Positions 44,071 to 57,267 of a stretch of 64,000 nt of DNA are shown in pieces. A program made the translations under genes and the position numbers. Origin of the DNA: Acanthacorydalis orientalis (lineage: Eukaryota; Arthropoda; Insecta; Megaloptera; Corydalidae); contig CM068315.1 of assembly GCA_034766995.1 (NCBI GenBank), positions 10,976,510-11,040,509 of the forward strand, given 5' to 3'. The notes beneath the pieces were generated by a model. That model was not told where the DNA came from, ran no database searches, and saw only the letters and a list, made by a program, of their open reading frames with translations. Every line of letters begins with the position of its first letter. Positions within the stretch are counted from its first letter, which is position 1.

Positions 44071-44348
44071 ACTACGAGAATTTAAAATATATAGATGTAG
44101 AAGATGCAGAGGATGTAGAATATGTAGATGTTTGGATTTATATATATATCTGCCGATCAACCAATCTGTGTCTGTATATTTATCTGTCTACTTATTTATT
44201 TGTCTGATACATAGACAGATAACATAATGGATAGATAAAAAAAATAATAGATACAGATGAAGCAATAGATAGATAAGGTAAGAGATAGAGACGGATACAC
44301 TGATGCAGAAACACCGATGCACAGATGCAGATACACAGACACAGATAT

Positions 44349-44875
44349 CGATCCCTTTATCACTTTACTTGTCTTTCCTTTTTTTTCTATCTATCTCCAG
44401 TTCTACTTTTCTATTATCTATCAGATATTCCTTATATCTACGTATCTAACTACTATCCTTTTCTATCGACAAATATCTACTCATCTTCTCGTTATCTTTC
44501 TTCTAATCTTATCCAAAAGTTCACTGACTACTCAGTCTTCTCTATCCCTATGTACGTTCAATACGTGTATGTATTATCTTAAATATATATATATAAGTTT
44601 ATGTATGTGTATTTATGTATGTATAATGTGTAAACTGGCAATTTATGTGTGTATATATATATTATTTATATCTATATATGTTTATGCATATGTATTTATG
44701 TATATGTATACGTATATGTATGTACATTGATGCGGGAAGTGCTCGACTGACCCAGAGGGGCGGATGTAGATTATTAAAAGGGTACGTTTAGACGATGTAG
44801 TAGATTTTGGAGGAGATTACGACGTTTTAGTGTATGTAGGTTCCCATTCCCGTCTATTTGTCTCCTTATTTATAT
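44349..44875. other. Spacer of the inverted duplication
   Basis: The left part is pyrimidine-rich TCTA-type repeat with TATGTATG runs. The right part (about 44727-44850) is unique sequence including GCGGGAAGTGCTCGACTGAC and AGGGGCGGATG. No open frame of interest was seen. Confidence 0.6.
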
Positions 44876-46128
44876 ATCTGTTTCTGTATCTATGCACTTG
44901 CATCGGTGTTTCTGCATCAGTGTATCCATCTCTATCTCTTACCTTATCTATCTATTGCTTTATCTGTATCTATTATTTTATTTATCTATCCATTATGTTA
45001 TCTGTCTATGTATCAGACAAATAAATAAGTAGACAGATAAATATACAGACACAGATTGGTTGATCGACAGATATATATAAATCCAAACATCTACATATTC
45101 TACATCCTCTGCATCTTCTACATCTATATATTTTAAATTCTCGTAATCAATATGTTCAATAATAGAAATATCAAGTAAAAAATTGAAGAATTGTTTAAGA
45201 AATAGTAATTGAAATTTGATTGTTTATTAAATGATAAAAATTTAAAACATTATCGTTTTGAAAAAATAGCTAACAGGAAATGGAAACAGATTAAATATCA
45301 AAAAAAATAATTGAACTAGACGTGGATTTTTTTAACAGTTGAAATAAAAGGTTATTAGAAAATATATCATTTTAAAAAGATGAGAATTGTACATATTTTA
45401 CCTGACGAATCCATTCGATGGTAGACACTTCCACTGAGTACACTCCACGAATTTAATCAAAAATAAATTAACCACTTATCCAGAATCCAGAAATATATAT
45501 AATTTTTATGACCATATTTGTAAGCATCAATTCGATTTTCATAAATCTCTTTCGATCATTACTTAAATCGAGAAAATGATGAGTACATCTAGTATTCATA
45601 AAAATCATACGTTTTCTGTTCAATTGGTTTGCCATTTTAATTATCCGGAACTCCATAGCGAGGGAATAGAGGTAATTATCAAAACAAAAGTAATCTACTT
45701 TAAATCAACTATGCATAAATATATTTATGATAATACATATACAAATGTACAAATGTACATGGAGATAGATGAGTCTAGATAATTAGAAAGATAGTAAGAT
45801 TATATTAGAAGATAGATTAATAGAACGACTGATAGCCAGATTTCTAGATAAAAAAAAATATAGATATTTAATACGTAGATAGATAGAATAACAGATAGAT
45901 AGTAGAAAGGCAGATTTGTGGATAAATAGGTATAGGCAAATTAATAGATAGGTGCGCACACAGGTACAAGTACACAGACACAAGAACACACGTTTTAAAT
46001 CCTAATTAATTTTCAAATATTATCTAAATTAAGAAATTAAATGGAGTTTTTTTTTAAAAAAAAAAAGCCTTATGATTGATATTGCAGCATTGAAATATTA
46101 ACCATTTTTCTTCTTGGTTAATAATATA

Positions 46129-47376
46129 TTAGTTTATAACATCAATTTACTGAATTTCAGACAGTCAGAGGTCGACTCCAATTGAGAAAGGTATTGTGCA
46201 AGATTTTACAAGTTCAGCTATTTGGAATTGACTAATATCCTTAAATTGGTTTAAAATACTGAGTTATTGTTGTTTTTATTTTTTTTATGCCCTTTAACAG
46301 GATGGTATCCACAAAGATTTACGTCTACTTTTTTTATGACTTGAAGCTGGGACAAAATGCAATGGTATCAGGTGGAAATATCATTGGGGCTTTCGGAGAA
46401 GGGTCGACTAGCCAGATAAGAATTTAATTATGGTTCAAAAAATTTCTTTTCGGTAATATGAATCTCGATAATGAGACTCTAGGAAGGTACAAAACCGTTG
46501 TGAACGAAGAACATTTAAGAGCCATAGTGGAAGCTAATCCACATACAACAGTTCGAACCCTCGCATGGGATTTAAGTGTTAATGTTATGACTGTTTCTCG
46601 TCATCTCGCTGCCATATGAAAGGTGAAATAGTTGGGATTAGTGGGTGCCGCACGCATTGACAGATGCTTAGAAACTGAGACTGAAGAAAAGAAACCGAGA
46701 GATTCGGAATGATAAAACTCAATTTTTAAACCGAATTATTACTTGGGATGAAAAGTGGATTCTGTATGATAACAGAAAGAGATCTGGACAACGGTTAAAT
46801 GCAAATGAAACACCAGGTCACACACCTAAGCCGTCATTACACCAAAAGAAACTTACGGTTACTATGTGGTGAACAAATAAAGAAATAATCCATTATTATT
46901 TTTTAAAATTGCTGATTCATATTGTCGCGAAATCAACAACATGAATGAGAAATTAAAAACAAAACGGCCACTGCTAATCAATAGATATGGGCCGATACTA
47001 TTGCAAGAGAATGCTGGACTATACACATCTCGAATCATAATTTCCAAATTAAATTCAATAAATTATGAAGTTTTACCGCATCCCTCTTATTTATCAGATT
47101 TTTTATCGACATGCTATCATCTTTTTCGCCACTTGGAATATTATTTAAGAAATAAAAAAAAATCTGAAACCAAACAGAAGTGATTCAAGGATTCGAAAAC
47201 TTTATAAGCTCTAAAAATGTCTATTTTTATAAAAATGGGGTAAACAATTTAATTTCTCGCTGGAAAAAGACCATTGAAGCTGATGGAGCTTATTTTGATT
47301 AAATATATTTTATGTTAAAAATATTAAGTTTTAATTCTCACCTACAAATTCAGCAATTTCATATGTTGCACCCTAA
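46129..47376 (+). mobile_element. Mariner transposon, right copy, inactive
   Basis: Terminal repeats TTAGTTTATAACATCAATTT at the left and the inverse of TTAGGGTGCAACATATGAAA at the right, flanked by TA at 46127-46128 and 47377-47378. 1,248 bp. It arose with the inverted duplication rather than by an independent insertion, because the inner flanks of both mariners are the same sequence in mirror image. Confidence 0.85.
46302..47302 (+). pseudogene. Mariner transposase pseudogene, right copy
   Basis: Frames broken as in the left copy. Readable parts are YDLKLGQNAMVSGG, AFGEGSTSQIR, NEEHLRAIVEANPHTTVRTL, TVSRHLAAI, WDEKWILYDN and KRPLLINRYGPILLQENAG, ending TIEADGAYFD before TAA at 47300-47302. 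The third catalytic region (YLSDFLSTCYHLF) is more damaged than in the left copy, so the two have decayed independently since duplication. Confidence 0.85.
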
Positions 47377-47389
47377 TATGTATGTATAG

Positions 47390-48825
47390 TTGATTTAAAG
47401 TTGTTTACTTTTTGTTTTGATAATTAACTTCATTCCCTCGCCATGGAGTTCCGGATAATTAAAATGGTAAACTAATGAAACAGAAGACAAGTGTATGATT
47501 TTTATGAATACTAGATATATTCAGCTTTTTATCGATTTGAGTAATGATCTAAAGTGTTATGAAAATCGTAATTGCTGCTTATAAACATATTCATACAAAT
47601 TGTATATATTTCTGGATTCTGGTTAAATGGTTAATTTATTTTTGATTAAATTCGCAGAGTGTACTCAGTGGAAGTGTCTGCCATCGAATGGATTGTTTTT
47701 TTTGTTTTCAGGTTTTCTTTTTCAGGTCCCAGAACTTCAATCTCTTTTTTTTTGTAATTTAAAGTAGATTTTTTGCTTTGTCTATTCAGTAAATTAATTT
47801 TTTGTACATTTCAATTAGTTTGGTTGTTAATTTTTTGCTTTTGTTTTTTTTTAATATTAGTATTGATTTGTTTTCAATGAATTATTAGTAGTAGTATAAA
47901 CAATTTCTTAGATAACAGAAATTTTTAATTATACTTCCTAGTTTCTATTATATTGACAACCTGTTTAACAATTTTCTTATTTGCTGATTCAGTAATTTTT
48001 TTATGTACATAAATAGATCAAATATCATGCAACATAAACTATTTTTCATTAAACTTCTTTCTTCACAAAAACTGAACTTTAAACAATATCTTAGATGACA
48101 GTTATTTGTTAATAAATGTTTAAGTTTCGGTTATATCAACAATCAGGTGTATTTTTTCTAATTTTCTGACTCTATAATTTATTTTTATGCACATAAATAT
48201 ATCAGAGATCATTCAACATAAATCATTTTTCAATAAATTTCTCTTCTTTCTTCATATAATACTTTTTCAAACGATATATTTATTAATAAATTTTCTAATT
48301 TGTCACTTCAATCCTTCCTACTTGCACACATAAATGGTTCATAGCTCATTCAACTCAGGTCATTTTTCAATAAATTCCTTTCTCTTCTTTTTAACCATTT
48401 GAACTTTAAGCAATTTGTCTGATCCAGTCATTTTTTAATTAATTCTCAAAAAAAAAACTTCAGTAGATTAAATTCGTATTTATGATTTTTATTTAACCTT
48501 TCAATATTTATCTTATTTTTTTTATCAGTTACACTTATTAACCTCTGAGCCTCCCCTATATAATTTAAAAGTTTTATTTCAGGTACAAGATTATCAGTTC
48601 TCTCATCCAGGTATTTGTTAAGTCGATCAGTAAAATCAAAGCTTCAAAAATTTAATATAAATTCTTGTATCTATTGAAATATATCTATTATTAAGCCAGA
48701 AAATATTTGTTAATATTTCAATGTTGCAACATCAATCATAAGGGTTTTTCCCAAAAAAAACTCAATTTAATTTCTTAATTTAAATAATAATTTTGAAATT
48801 TTATTAGGATTTAAATCGTTTAAAA
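47390..48825 (+). repeat. Non-coding repeat unit, copy D
   Basis: Begins with TTTTGATAATTAACTTCATT and CCCTCGCCATGGAG and lacks the hairpin and conserved exon block. It joins the GGATTG end block (47690) directly to the TTTTCAGGTCCCAGAACTTC segment, so it is rearranged relative to A and B. It then has the tandem array (47890-48560) and the end block up to about 48820. At 48678-48690 it holds the uninterrupted sequence into which the mariner inserted in unit B. Confidence 0.65.
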
Positions 48826-49960
48826 CGAAAAATTTTATTGATCGATTTAATTATACATCGAAATAATGTCTTCGAGCTGTTCTATCGACATAATTTCCCA
48901 GGAAATTGGTATAAAAATAGCCCAGTTATCTTAAAATAAATAAGAGAAAACAAACGAACACATTACTTAAACACTGAAAGTACGTTTTATACAAACATCT
49001 TGCATACTCCACTCATTTACATGCATACAAATGTATACAGAGAGAAATCTAACACAGAACTATCATAACTGCAAAATTTCAAGAAAAATCAGATTAGAAT
49101 TTCAGTTCTTAATTCTCTATTTAAATTTCTAATTATTTAAAAATAAAGTTAATATTTATATAAATTATTATTAAACATTCTTTTAAATCTTAATTTGTTT
49201 ATTCAGAAAAGATTCAATTCTTTTGGAAGATAGTTCTGTATTCAAAGATAAATTCAAGTATAATCCTTTTGTTAGTTTCAGTAAATTTGCAGAATTCTCG
49301 TCTTCACTTGCCATTTTAAATTGGAAATCGATCAATAATAACAGACTTGATAATTTCTTTTTATTGTTTTGTAATTTATTTATCTAAAAATGTTCTAGTA
49401 AAAAAATATTGAAAATCTATTCAAAATTTAACCACATTGTCTGGAAAAAAGAAAATTCTAACAAAATATTATTAAAATATAAATTCAAGTATTTCTGAAA
49501 ATCTCTTGTTTAAATATTTATATTTTAATTACAATTTTATTTAATTAAATAATTTATTTATATTTTTATTGATTTATTCATCCAAATGTCAAGATATCCG
49601 AGTCGCCTTCAAGATTCCACTTCGAAGATTTCACTTCTCTTCGATAAATAGTATTGTATATTTTTAATACCTGTAAATTATTGATTGGAAATTTTTTTTA
49701 TCTGTTCACTAATTTTCTTTTTATGTAAATATACAGCGAATTAATTATTATTTGATTCTTAATATTAAACATTTAGATTAAATAAATCTCAAAAAAAAAA
49801 TTGTAATATAATGTTAAAGTAAAAGGCTATATTTTTGAAATAAATTTATTTATTTTTATGATCAAAAAGTTTTGTTATAAAAAAAGAAGTAAAAAATATA
49901 TCAATGCAAATAAAATAGACATCTATTTAAACACACAGAGAAAAAATTCGATAGTAACTT
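48826..49960. other. AT-rich DNA after the repeat cluster
   Basis: No gene, repeat or transposon signature recognised. Confidence 0.5.
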
Positions 49961-49969
49961 GTATAATTT

Positions 49970-51345
49970 CATTTTTTATTAATCCGAATAAGATCACATG
50001 TTTCAGAAGTTTTATTCAGTAATTATCAGGCTTTTAGAAAATATTTGTTGAATTAAAATATTTCTCTTGTAATCAAATATGTCTAATGAGAAAATAAATG
50101 AAGATCTCGACGAAAAAGAAGAAGTCTCTGAAGAAATTACTGTGAATTTCTTGCATTAAAAATTGTTATAAGTTTGTTTAAACTTTTTTCACAATGTACT
50201 AAGAAGTGATTGTATTTTAGATTTAAAAATGATAATGATTTATGAAAACAAAGAATTAAAAATCAGTCAAAAGTATACTTAGTAAATGTTTAGATTTTCT
50301 TAAAAAGTATTTTTTATTAAATCAGATAAGTTTGTTTCAGAACTTGTATAAAAATGATCTTAGCCTTTTAGAATTTTTTTTCAAAATTTAAACATTGATC
50401 TTATAAGAAAAATAATATTAAAAAAATAAAAAAAAGGATTGTACATTTCTTGCACTGAAAATATAATAACAAAGGTACTAAATTTTTAAATTTTTTACTA
50501 ATAGAACTAAGTTAATCTTGTTCAGAAAATTTAAAAATAATACTTATATCACAGTTAATATCTTCAGAATAAGAATATCAATTTTATTATAAAAGGAATT
50601 GAATTAAGAAATAGAAATGGAGAAATCTAGTAATAAGAGGAGAAATAAATAAAGTTCGATATAAAAAGACAAAAATTTCAAGAAATGACTGTCGATAAAG
50701 CATACATTCAATTGATTGATTTTTCACACTTTCACTAATCTAAATAAGTTTCTGTGTCAGAAGTTTAATCCAATTAGAAATATTCTTGAAATAGAAATAC
50801 ATTTCATGCCATTATAAATTCGAAAAGGAAATGCATGAAGATCGGATAATATCAAGATGGAATATCAGTAAGAAAATTAATATAAAAATATAATATGTTC
50901 AATTAAAAAAATGGCAATAAAATACATCGATAGTACAAATCATATCATCTGGACTTACTTTACATATTTACTAATTTAAATAAGCTTATATTTCAGGAAT
51001 TCTATGTAAAAATATCAGAAGTTTTACAAATATTGAAGGAATATATGAAATTATAACAAAGTAAAGGCAATTATAATTCAATATAAATGATCCCAATTAA
51101 AATAAATTACTAATGTAATTGCATCGACAACAAACGAATTGGATTCTTAATATCACCAAAAGAAACTGATCAATGATTCGAGGACGACTCTTCTGTAATT
51201 AATTGATTATTTTTTATGATTTACAGTTTTGGTAATTGATTTTCATGACGTGACGATAATTGAAATGCACAAAGATCTATGCATATATCATTTCTATTTT
51301 CATCAAGTTTATTCAGACAGTATTTGTATAAAGGTACAACTCTTT
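49970..51345 (+). repeat. Highly diverged tandem repeat with TTTCAG motifs
   Basis: A core resembling TAATCTAAATAAGTTT..TTTCAGAAGTTTTAT..A recurs near 49985, 50325, 50510, 50735, 50975 and 51300. Intervals are roughly 190-330 bases. Between cores the sequence is A-rich and unaligned by eye. Each core looks like a weak splice acceptor followed by a short exon start. Confidence 0.4.
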
Positions 51346-51520
51346 TATTTCGAATAAAGAAATAGTTAAAACAATAATGGAATTAAATATCGAAGAAGAA
51401 GGTAAAAACGTCAACAAATTAATAAATATTAAAATGAATGGAAACTAATCAAGAAATAAAATTAAAAAATGGAAAATGGACAGAAACAAGAGTTCTCTCT
51501 TTCTTTATCTCTCTCTCTCC

Positions 51521-51589
<69 letters not shown>

Positions 51590-52430
51590 CGTGTGTATGT
51601 GTGTATGCGTATGTGTGTCTTTTTTAACTATGATTTTCAGAAATTCATTCTATTATTTTGGAAAAACACAAAAATTAAATCGAAATCAAGGAAATAATTT
51701 GAGATGATATTTTTAATGAGAACGAATTTAACGTCAACAAAAAAAAATTGAAAATTGGAATCAATATGCAAATCTGACTGATATATAAAAAAGTGGAACG
51801 CTGAAAAAATGAACGATGTTATGAATAAATCTTACTGAAAACATCAGTTTAAATTTTCAACACTGGGATGTGGACTGTGTATTTTTTATGTGTATACTAA
51901 TTAATATTTTTTACAGCCTGCTAAAAATAATTAATCTTAAACGTTTGGACTGGCAGATTATTAATTAAATATTGGACCGAATGTTGCAATAAAATAATAC
52001 GAGTGACTGATAAAAAGTATCTTTCAGTTTAGACTGATATATAATTTTTGAGTAAACCAGAAACCGGGATACAAAGTTTAAAAAGGAATTTAATTTACAA
52101 GGGAATCGAATTAAAATGGAATGCCTCAAAAAATGGAACATAAGACAAATAAACAAGGAAAAGTGAAGTTTTAATTATTATTTTCTTTTTCTCTTAGGAA
52201 ACAAGTAACAAACAAACACAAGAAATGATCCATAAATACAATTAACATTTTATCGTAAAGAAATTCGAAAAGAAAAAAAATGAACTATTCTTCCATACAT
52301 TTTAATAACAAAAAATGTAATTATAAAATATTATTGGAGCAATAGAAGTAATTAATATCAAACAAGAAATAGGAGTATAAAAAGTAAACAAAAAGTATAC
52401 AAATGTAATAGGGGTTTCAACTGAGACGCA
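51346..52430. other. A-rich non-coding DNA
   Basis: Apart from a compound TA/TG microsatellite at 51523-51620 nothing is recognised. Composition on the plus strand is A-rich rather than TA-balanced. Confidence 0.5.
51523..51620. repeat. (TA)n(TG)n compound microsatellite
   Basis: TA run to about 51567, then (GT)n with GCGTGTGTATG variants, preceded by a (CT)-rich tract at 51494-51522. Confidence 0.95.
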
Positions 52431-52730
52431 ATTTTATGTTTTATTTAATTTGTCTAATAATTTTTTAATTTCAGATTCTTTTATTTTCAATATTATTAAT
52501 TTATATATATATATATATATATATATAAGATTTTTAATTAAGTTATTATAGTTTAATTCTAAATATAAGCTAATAATCTTCTTTTCAGATTATATTTTAA
52601 AGGTAATTTTCTTTGTTAATTTCTAATCCCTTTTCTTTCAACTGTGTATGTATGATTGTGTGAATGTGTGTGTTTAATTAGGTTATTATAGTTTAGTTCT
52701 AAATATAAGCTAATATTCTTCTTTTCAGGT

Positions 52731-52778
<48 letters not shown>

Positions 52779-52941
52779 GCTTAATTGATAATTTTTATTT
52801 TCGGGAATATAAATTTTTAATCCAAATGCTTTTTTTTCAGATTCTATTTTTTTAAATGTTTATTTTCAACTTTTATGTTTTTAATGGTATATTTTATTTC
52901 AGCAATAATACTTTTTTATTTTCAGTATTAATAATGTATGA

Positions 52942-52998
<57 letters not shown>

Positions 52999-53148
52999 GC
53001 TTAATTAATAATTTTTATTTTCAGGAATAATACTTTTCCTTTCAGCAATAATATATTTTTTTATTTTTAGGATTAACAATGTGTGAATTTATGCGTGTGT
53101 GCATGCGTGGTAATATGAAATTATACACACACATGTATATATATATAT

Positions 53149-53208
<60 letters not shown>

Positions 53209-53280
53209 AGTGACTAATATAAATTTTTGCTTCATGATTTTCAGCTTAATGATCATATTTTCCATTTTAGGTTTATTTTT
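52430..53280 (+). repeat. Short tandem and direct repeats dense in TTTCAG
   Basis: A segment of about 65 bases beginning TTTAATTAAGTTATTATAGT is repeated 150 bases later (52532 and 52672). TTATTTTCAGGAATAATA-like units recur from 52800 to 53070. About ten pyrimidine-CAG motifs occur in 850 bases, interleaved with (TA)n runs at 52500-52527, 52731-52777, 52949-52995 and 53130-53207. Confidence 0.6.
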
Positions 53281-54710
53281 TAATAATATGAATTTATTTG
53301 ACCAAAACTAAAATGTTTCAGTTAATAAAGTATATGACAAAATATGACTAAGGAATATTTTCGAAAATATGGAGTTTTGTATAATTAAAATGGAATCACT
53401 GATATTTCGAATGACGAAGAATTTAAAATTGTCATTATCTATAAGTAAAATGAAATAAAATATGGTAATTTGGTAAACTGGTTTAGAAGCATATATTTGT
53501 AGTTTCAAATTTAGCTAGAATAGGTGTGTAGCTTTTTGTTTTTAAGTTCACTTTTATTTTTGATCTTTTTTATGTAAATCTATTTTTATAATAAATTAAC
53601 TTCTATTTCGTTTTCAATAAAAAATAATTAATTATTTCAAATTACTTTTTTTAAATTTGTTAGAATTTTTTGTAAATAATTTTAAATAATTTCTTAATTA
53701 AAGTGAGGATTAGATTAGGGTTGATAGGTCTTCTACATGTCTGCAACCTCAACGTGGTGTAGAAGTGGCAACATACGCAAAATATTCAGTGAAATTTTAT
53801 CACAAAAAATGTAAGAAATAAATTTTGCCCTTATTTCTTTATAGAAATATATAAATGATAAAACTGAATACATTTTATATATTTGAAATAAAGTTTCACT
53901 GAAATATTTGACATATGGCTAATGCAGATGAAACTTTCAAAATGCTTATAAGCAACAAACAAGAATGTTTAACATTTTTGTTTGAGATTTTTTGTAGTGA
54001 GGAAAAATTAATTTGTGAAAACTATAATGTGATATATACAAGAATTCAATTATTCCGTGAATAATAATCTTATTTGAATTTTTCTCTTTCAAAATATATT
54101 TAGATTTTAAAATGTACTGAAATAATGAATGGGTTTGGCTTTAATTAAATCCGCATTAAATAAGTATTAATAATTTATAGAATTTAATTTTATATTCAAT
54201 GAATCAATAAAATATATTAAATGTTATTTTTCTTGTTTTATTTTAACAGAGAATCCTAAGAGAAGAATTTTTTCAAAAGTGAAAATATTTGTCTACTTCA
54301 ATGATTATTATTATGTTTTTATTCATACCAAATAAAATTTTAAAATCTACAGAATTATTTTATACTTAATAAGAAATTTTTAAGGGTTTTTAATACGAAT
54401 TTTGTTAGTTTACTCTATAAATTCGAACAATAAAACAAAATGTTCAATGTTATGAGCTATAAACAAACAAATAAATCTTAAATGCAAATGGCACAGAAAA
54501 AGACGATACAGTGTAATCAATCAACATATGTTTTTTATACGTATATTTTTACAAAAAAGCATACATTGAATGTTTAAGGGGATCTATAAAAAATAAATTG
54601 ATGCGGTCATTAAAAAAGATTGTCCACCATTAGCATACACATCGGTGATTGAGTGTAGTAACTGAAGTTGTGTATGAAAGGTGAAGACGAGAGATCGAAT
54701 TCATTACTTA

Positions 54711-54959
54711 AGAATTATTATAGAATGTGTTAAAATTAAACATTTCTGAATGGGATTGTATACTAGCGCTAATACTCAAATTTGAAGTATTCAAATCTCC
54801 CGTACAAATAGCGGGCGAACAGTGCCATCTAGACCTGTCCTGCAAAGTGACACCACGCATCATTCCGTCTTTTGGTTTCGTGCCAATACGATGTAAGGCA
54901 TCTAGAACATCGATAAAAGACTGTTCTAGAGAGTAGTCTTCTATGATATTAATGTTTTT
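54711..54959 (-). other. Candidate coding exon, unrecognised
   Basis: Eighty-three codons are open between two stops. The part reading EDYSLEQSFIDVLDALHRIG followed by TKPKDGMMRGVTLQDRSRWH has protein-like composition and is more GC-rich than its surroundings. An acceptor-like ATCATAG precedes EDYS and weak donors (GAGTATTAG) lie near the end. No second exon or family was recognised. It may be an exon of an unknown gene or an old retrotransposed fragment. Confidence 0.25.
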
Positions 54960-55496
54960 TTAACCGTGACCTTATAAACGTGTACTTCATCTATGCACCT
55001 ATGGATCTAGAAGATCTAGAGAGTTCTTGCATTGTGATCTATGTTACAGTACATACATTACTTACGTACCATAGATACATGTTGTACGTTAACAATGGAT
55101 CTAGGTTTTTTAGATGTACAAATTAATTAAACATTTTTTTAAAAAAATCGTATTCATTTACATTCATTGTAGTTTATTTCCTAATATATTGTTTCCGCAT
55201 ATTAAAAATAATATTTTAATTATATAATTGACTTTTTTACATTTAATGAAAACAGTTTCAACGTGCTGTAATTAATCATATTAATTAAAAGTATATTGAA
55301 CCAATTAAATAGTCTGTTTATCAATATGACAAATAAGTAAAATCTTTAATTTATTTAATTTAAACATTGATAAATAATAATTTTAATTTTATCAAGAAGA
55401 AACAAATTATTTAAAAAATGATTGATCAACTTCGATTGATAATAGCATGGATAATAGTTCAGAAGAAAAATATACATAAATTTAATACATTACATA

Positions 55497-55498
<2 letters not shown>

Positions 55499-55563
<65 letters not shown>

Positions 55564-55592
55564 GTATATATATATGTATATATATGTATATA

Positions 55593-55640
<48 letters not shown>

Positions 55641-55658
55641 TATATATATATATATATA
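55499..55658. repeat. (TA)n array with periodic GTATATATAT
   Basis: In the central part a G interrupts TA every 10-12 bases (55552-55600), a higher-order periodicity not seen in the other arrays. Confidence 0.9.
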
Positions 55659-55907
55659 CTCCGTACTTACATTCAATTACATTATTTATTATCAGTAATA
55701 ATTATTTAGTGAATATTTTTTCTCTAATACAAAATGTTGGCAACAACGACAACGCCGGAAAATAGCAGCGTAACAACTGTGAACTTCTTTCACGTGTGAT
55801 TTACTATGTCAGAGTAGAATATAGATAAATGTGTATTTTATCTTAACTTAAATCGGTTCATCAGTTGATAGGTTTATTAATAATCGAAGCAAAATTTTAC
55901 AATAAAA

Positions 55908-56557
<650 letters not shown>

Positions 56558-57267
56558 ACATCAAATGTATTATAATTTTTCAATAAAGTTATCTGCTTGA
56601 AATATTTCTTGTTTATAAAATGTACCAATGATTTCATTTAAATTAATGTCCTTTATTCATTAAGTTCTAAAATTCAGATAACAGAAACCTGTTAATTACT
56701 TTACATAGGTATGTGGTTTATGATTAAAATAAATTGTGTTAATCATTAGAAACTTTTATAACAAAATTGAACATGCATTAATGGTATCTTGTTAAACAAG
56801 TTGAGAATGTATTACTTTTTTAATTTACATTGCAATAATTTTGAAATTTTACTTCAAAAAAATAAATATTTTTATATATACATAAAATATACCATTGTAT
56901 CCAGCATTTTAGAAAAAATATTTTAACATTTAATAGAATTAGTAGATACATGCTTTTGATAAAGACAAATTATTTAAAACAATGAATTTTTACTTTTGTA
57001 AACAATTTTATTAAAATACTAATACAGAAAAATTCCATAGTTTATAAAATTTTCAAAAAAATAATGAAAAAATATAATTACTACTAATCTAATCACGACA
57101 ATGTCCAAAAACATTTCTGTCAGGGATTTTTTTACCAATAAGAATTATTTAGTATCATTCTTTTATATTCAAATGAAATAATTTTCCCACATAAAAATTA
57201 AAAGTCCAATTAATGGAAAAATGGTATAACTTATAAATTATAATCTCTTTTTAATTGTATTGCTTTT
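56558..57267. other. Convergent 3' region of RpS15 and SIRT6
   Basis: Poly(A) signals are at 56582-56587 on the plus strand for RpS15 and at 57007-57012 (inverse AATAAA) for SIRT6, whose 3' untranslated region would be about 255 bases. Nothing else is seen. Confidence 0.6.

Larger units (their letters stand above)
41852..44348. repeat. Left arm of a 2.5-kb inverted duplication
   Basis: Matches 44876-47376 in reverse orientation over its whole length, with only a few percent differences by eye. It comprises a dead mariner, the end of unit B, (TCTA)-type degenerate repeats (43257-43500), a partial unit copy C (about 43530-44070) and further TAGA/CAGATA repeats. The spacer between arms is 44349-44875. 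Confidence 0.85.
44876..47376. repeat. Right arm of the 2.5-kb inverted duplication
   Basis: Inverse of 41852-44348. It carries the mirrored copy C (about 45155-45690) and, at its outer end, the plus-strand mariner. Outside 47376 the similarity to the outside of the left arm stops at once: both arms end precisely at the outer mariner terminus. Confidence 0.85.
53281..55907. other. Intergenic region upstream of RpS15
   Basis: Mostly AT-rich without recognisable genes. It includes an unexplained minus-strand open frame (54711-54959) and a long (TA)n array (55499-55658). The stretch 55735-55907 should hold the RpS15 promoter: GCAACAACGACAACGCCGG, then CTTCTTTCACGTG at 55785-55797, a pyrimidine-rich tract with an E-box that could be a TOP-type start (inference). 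Confidence 0.5.
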
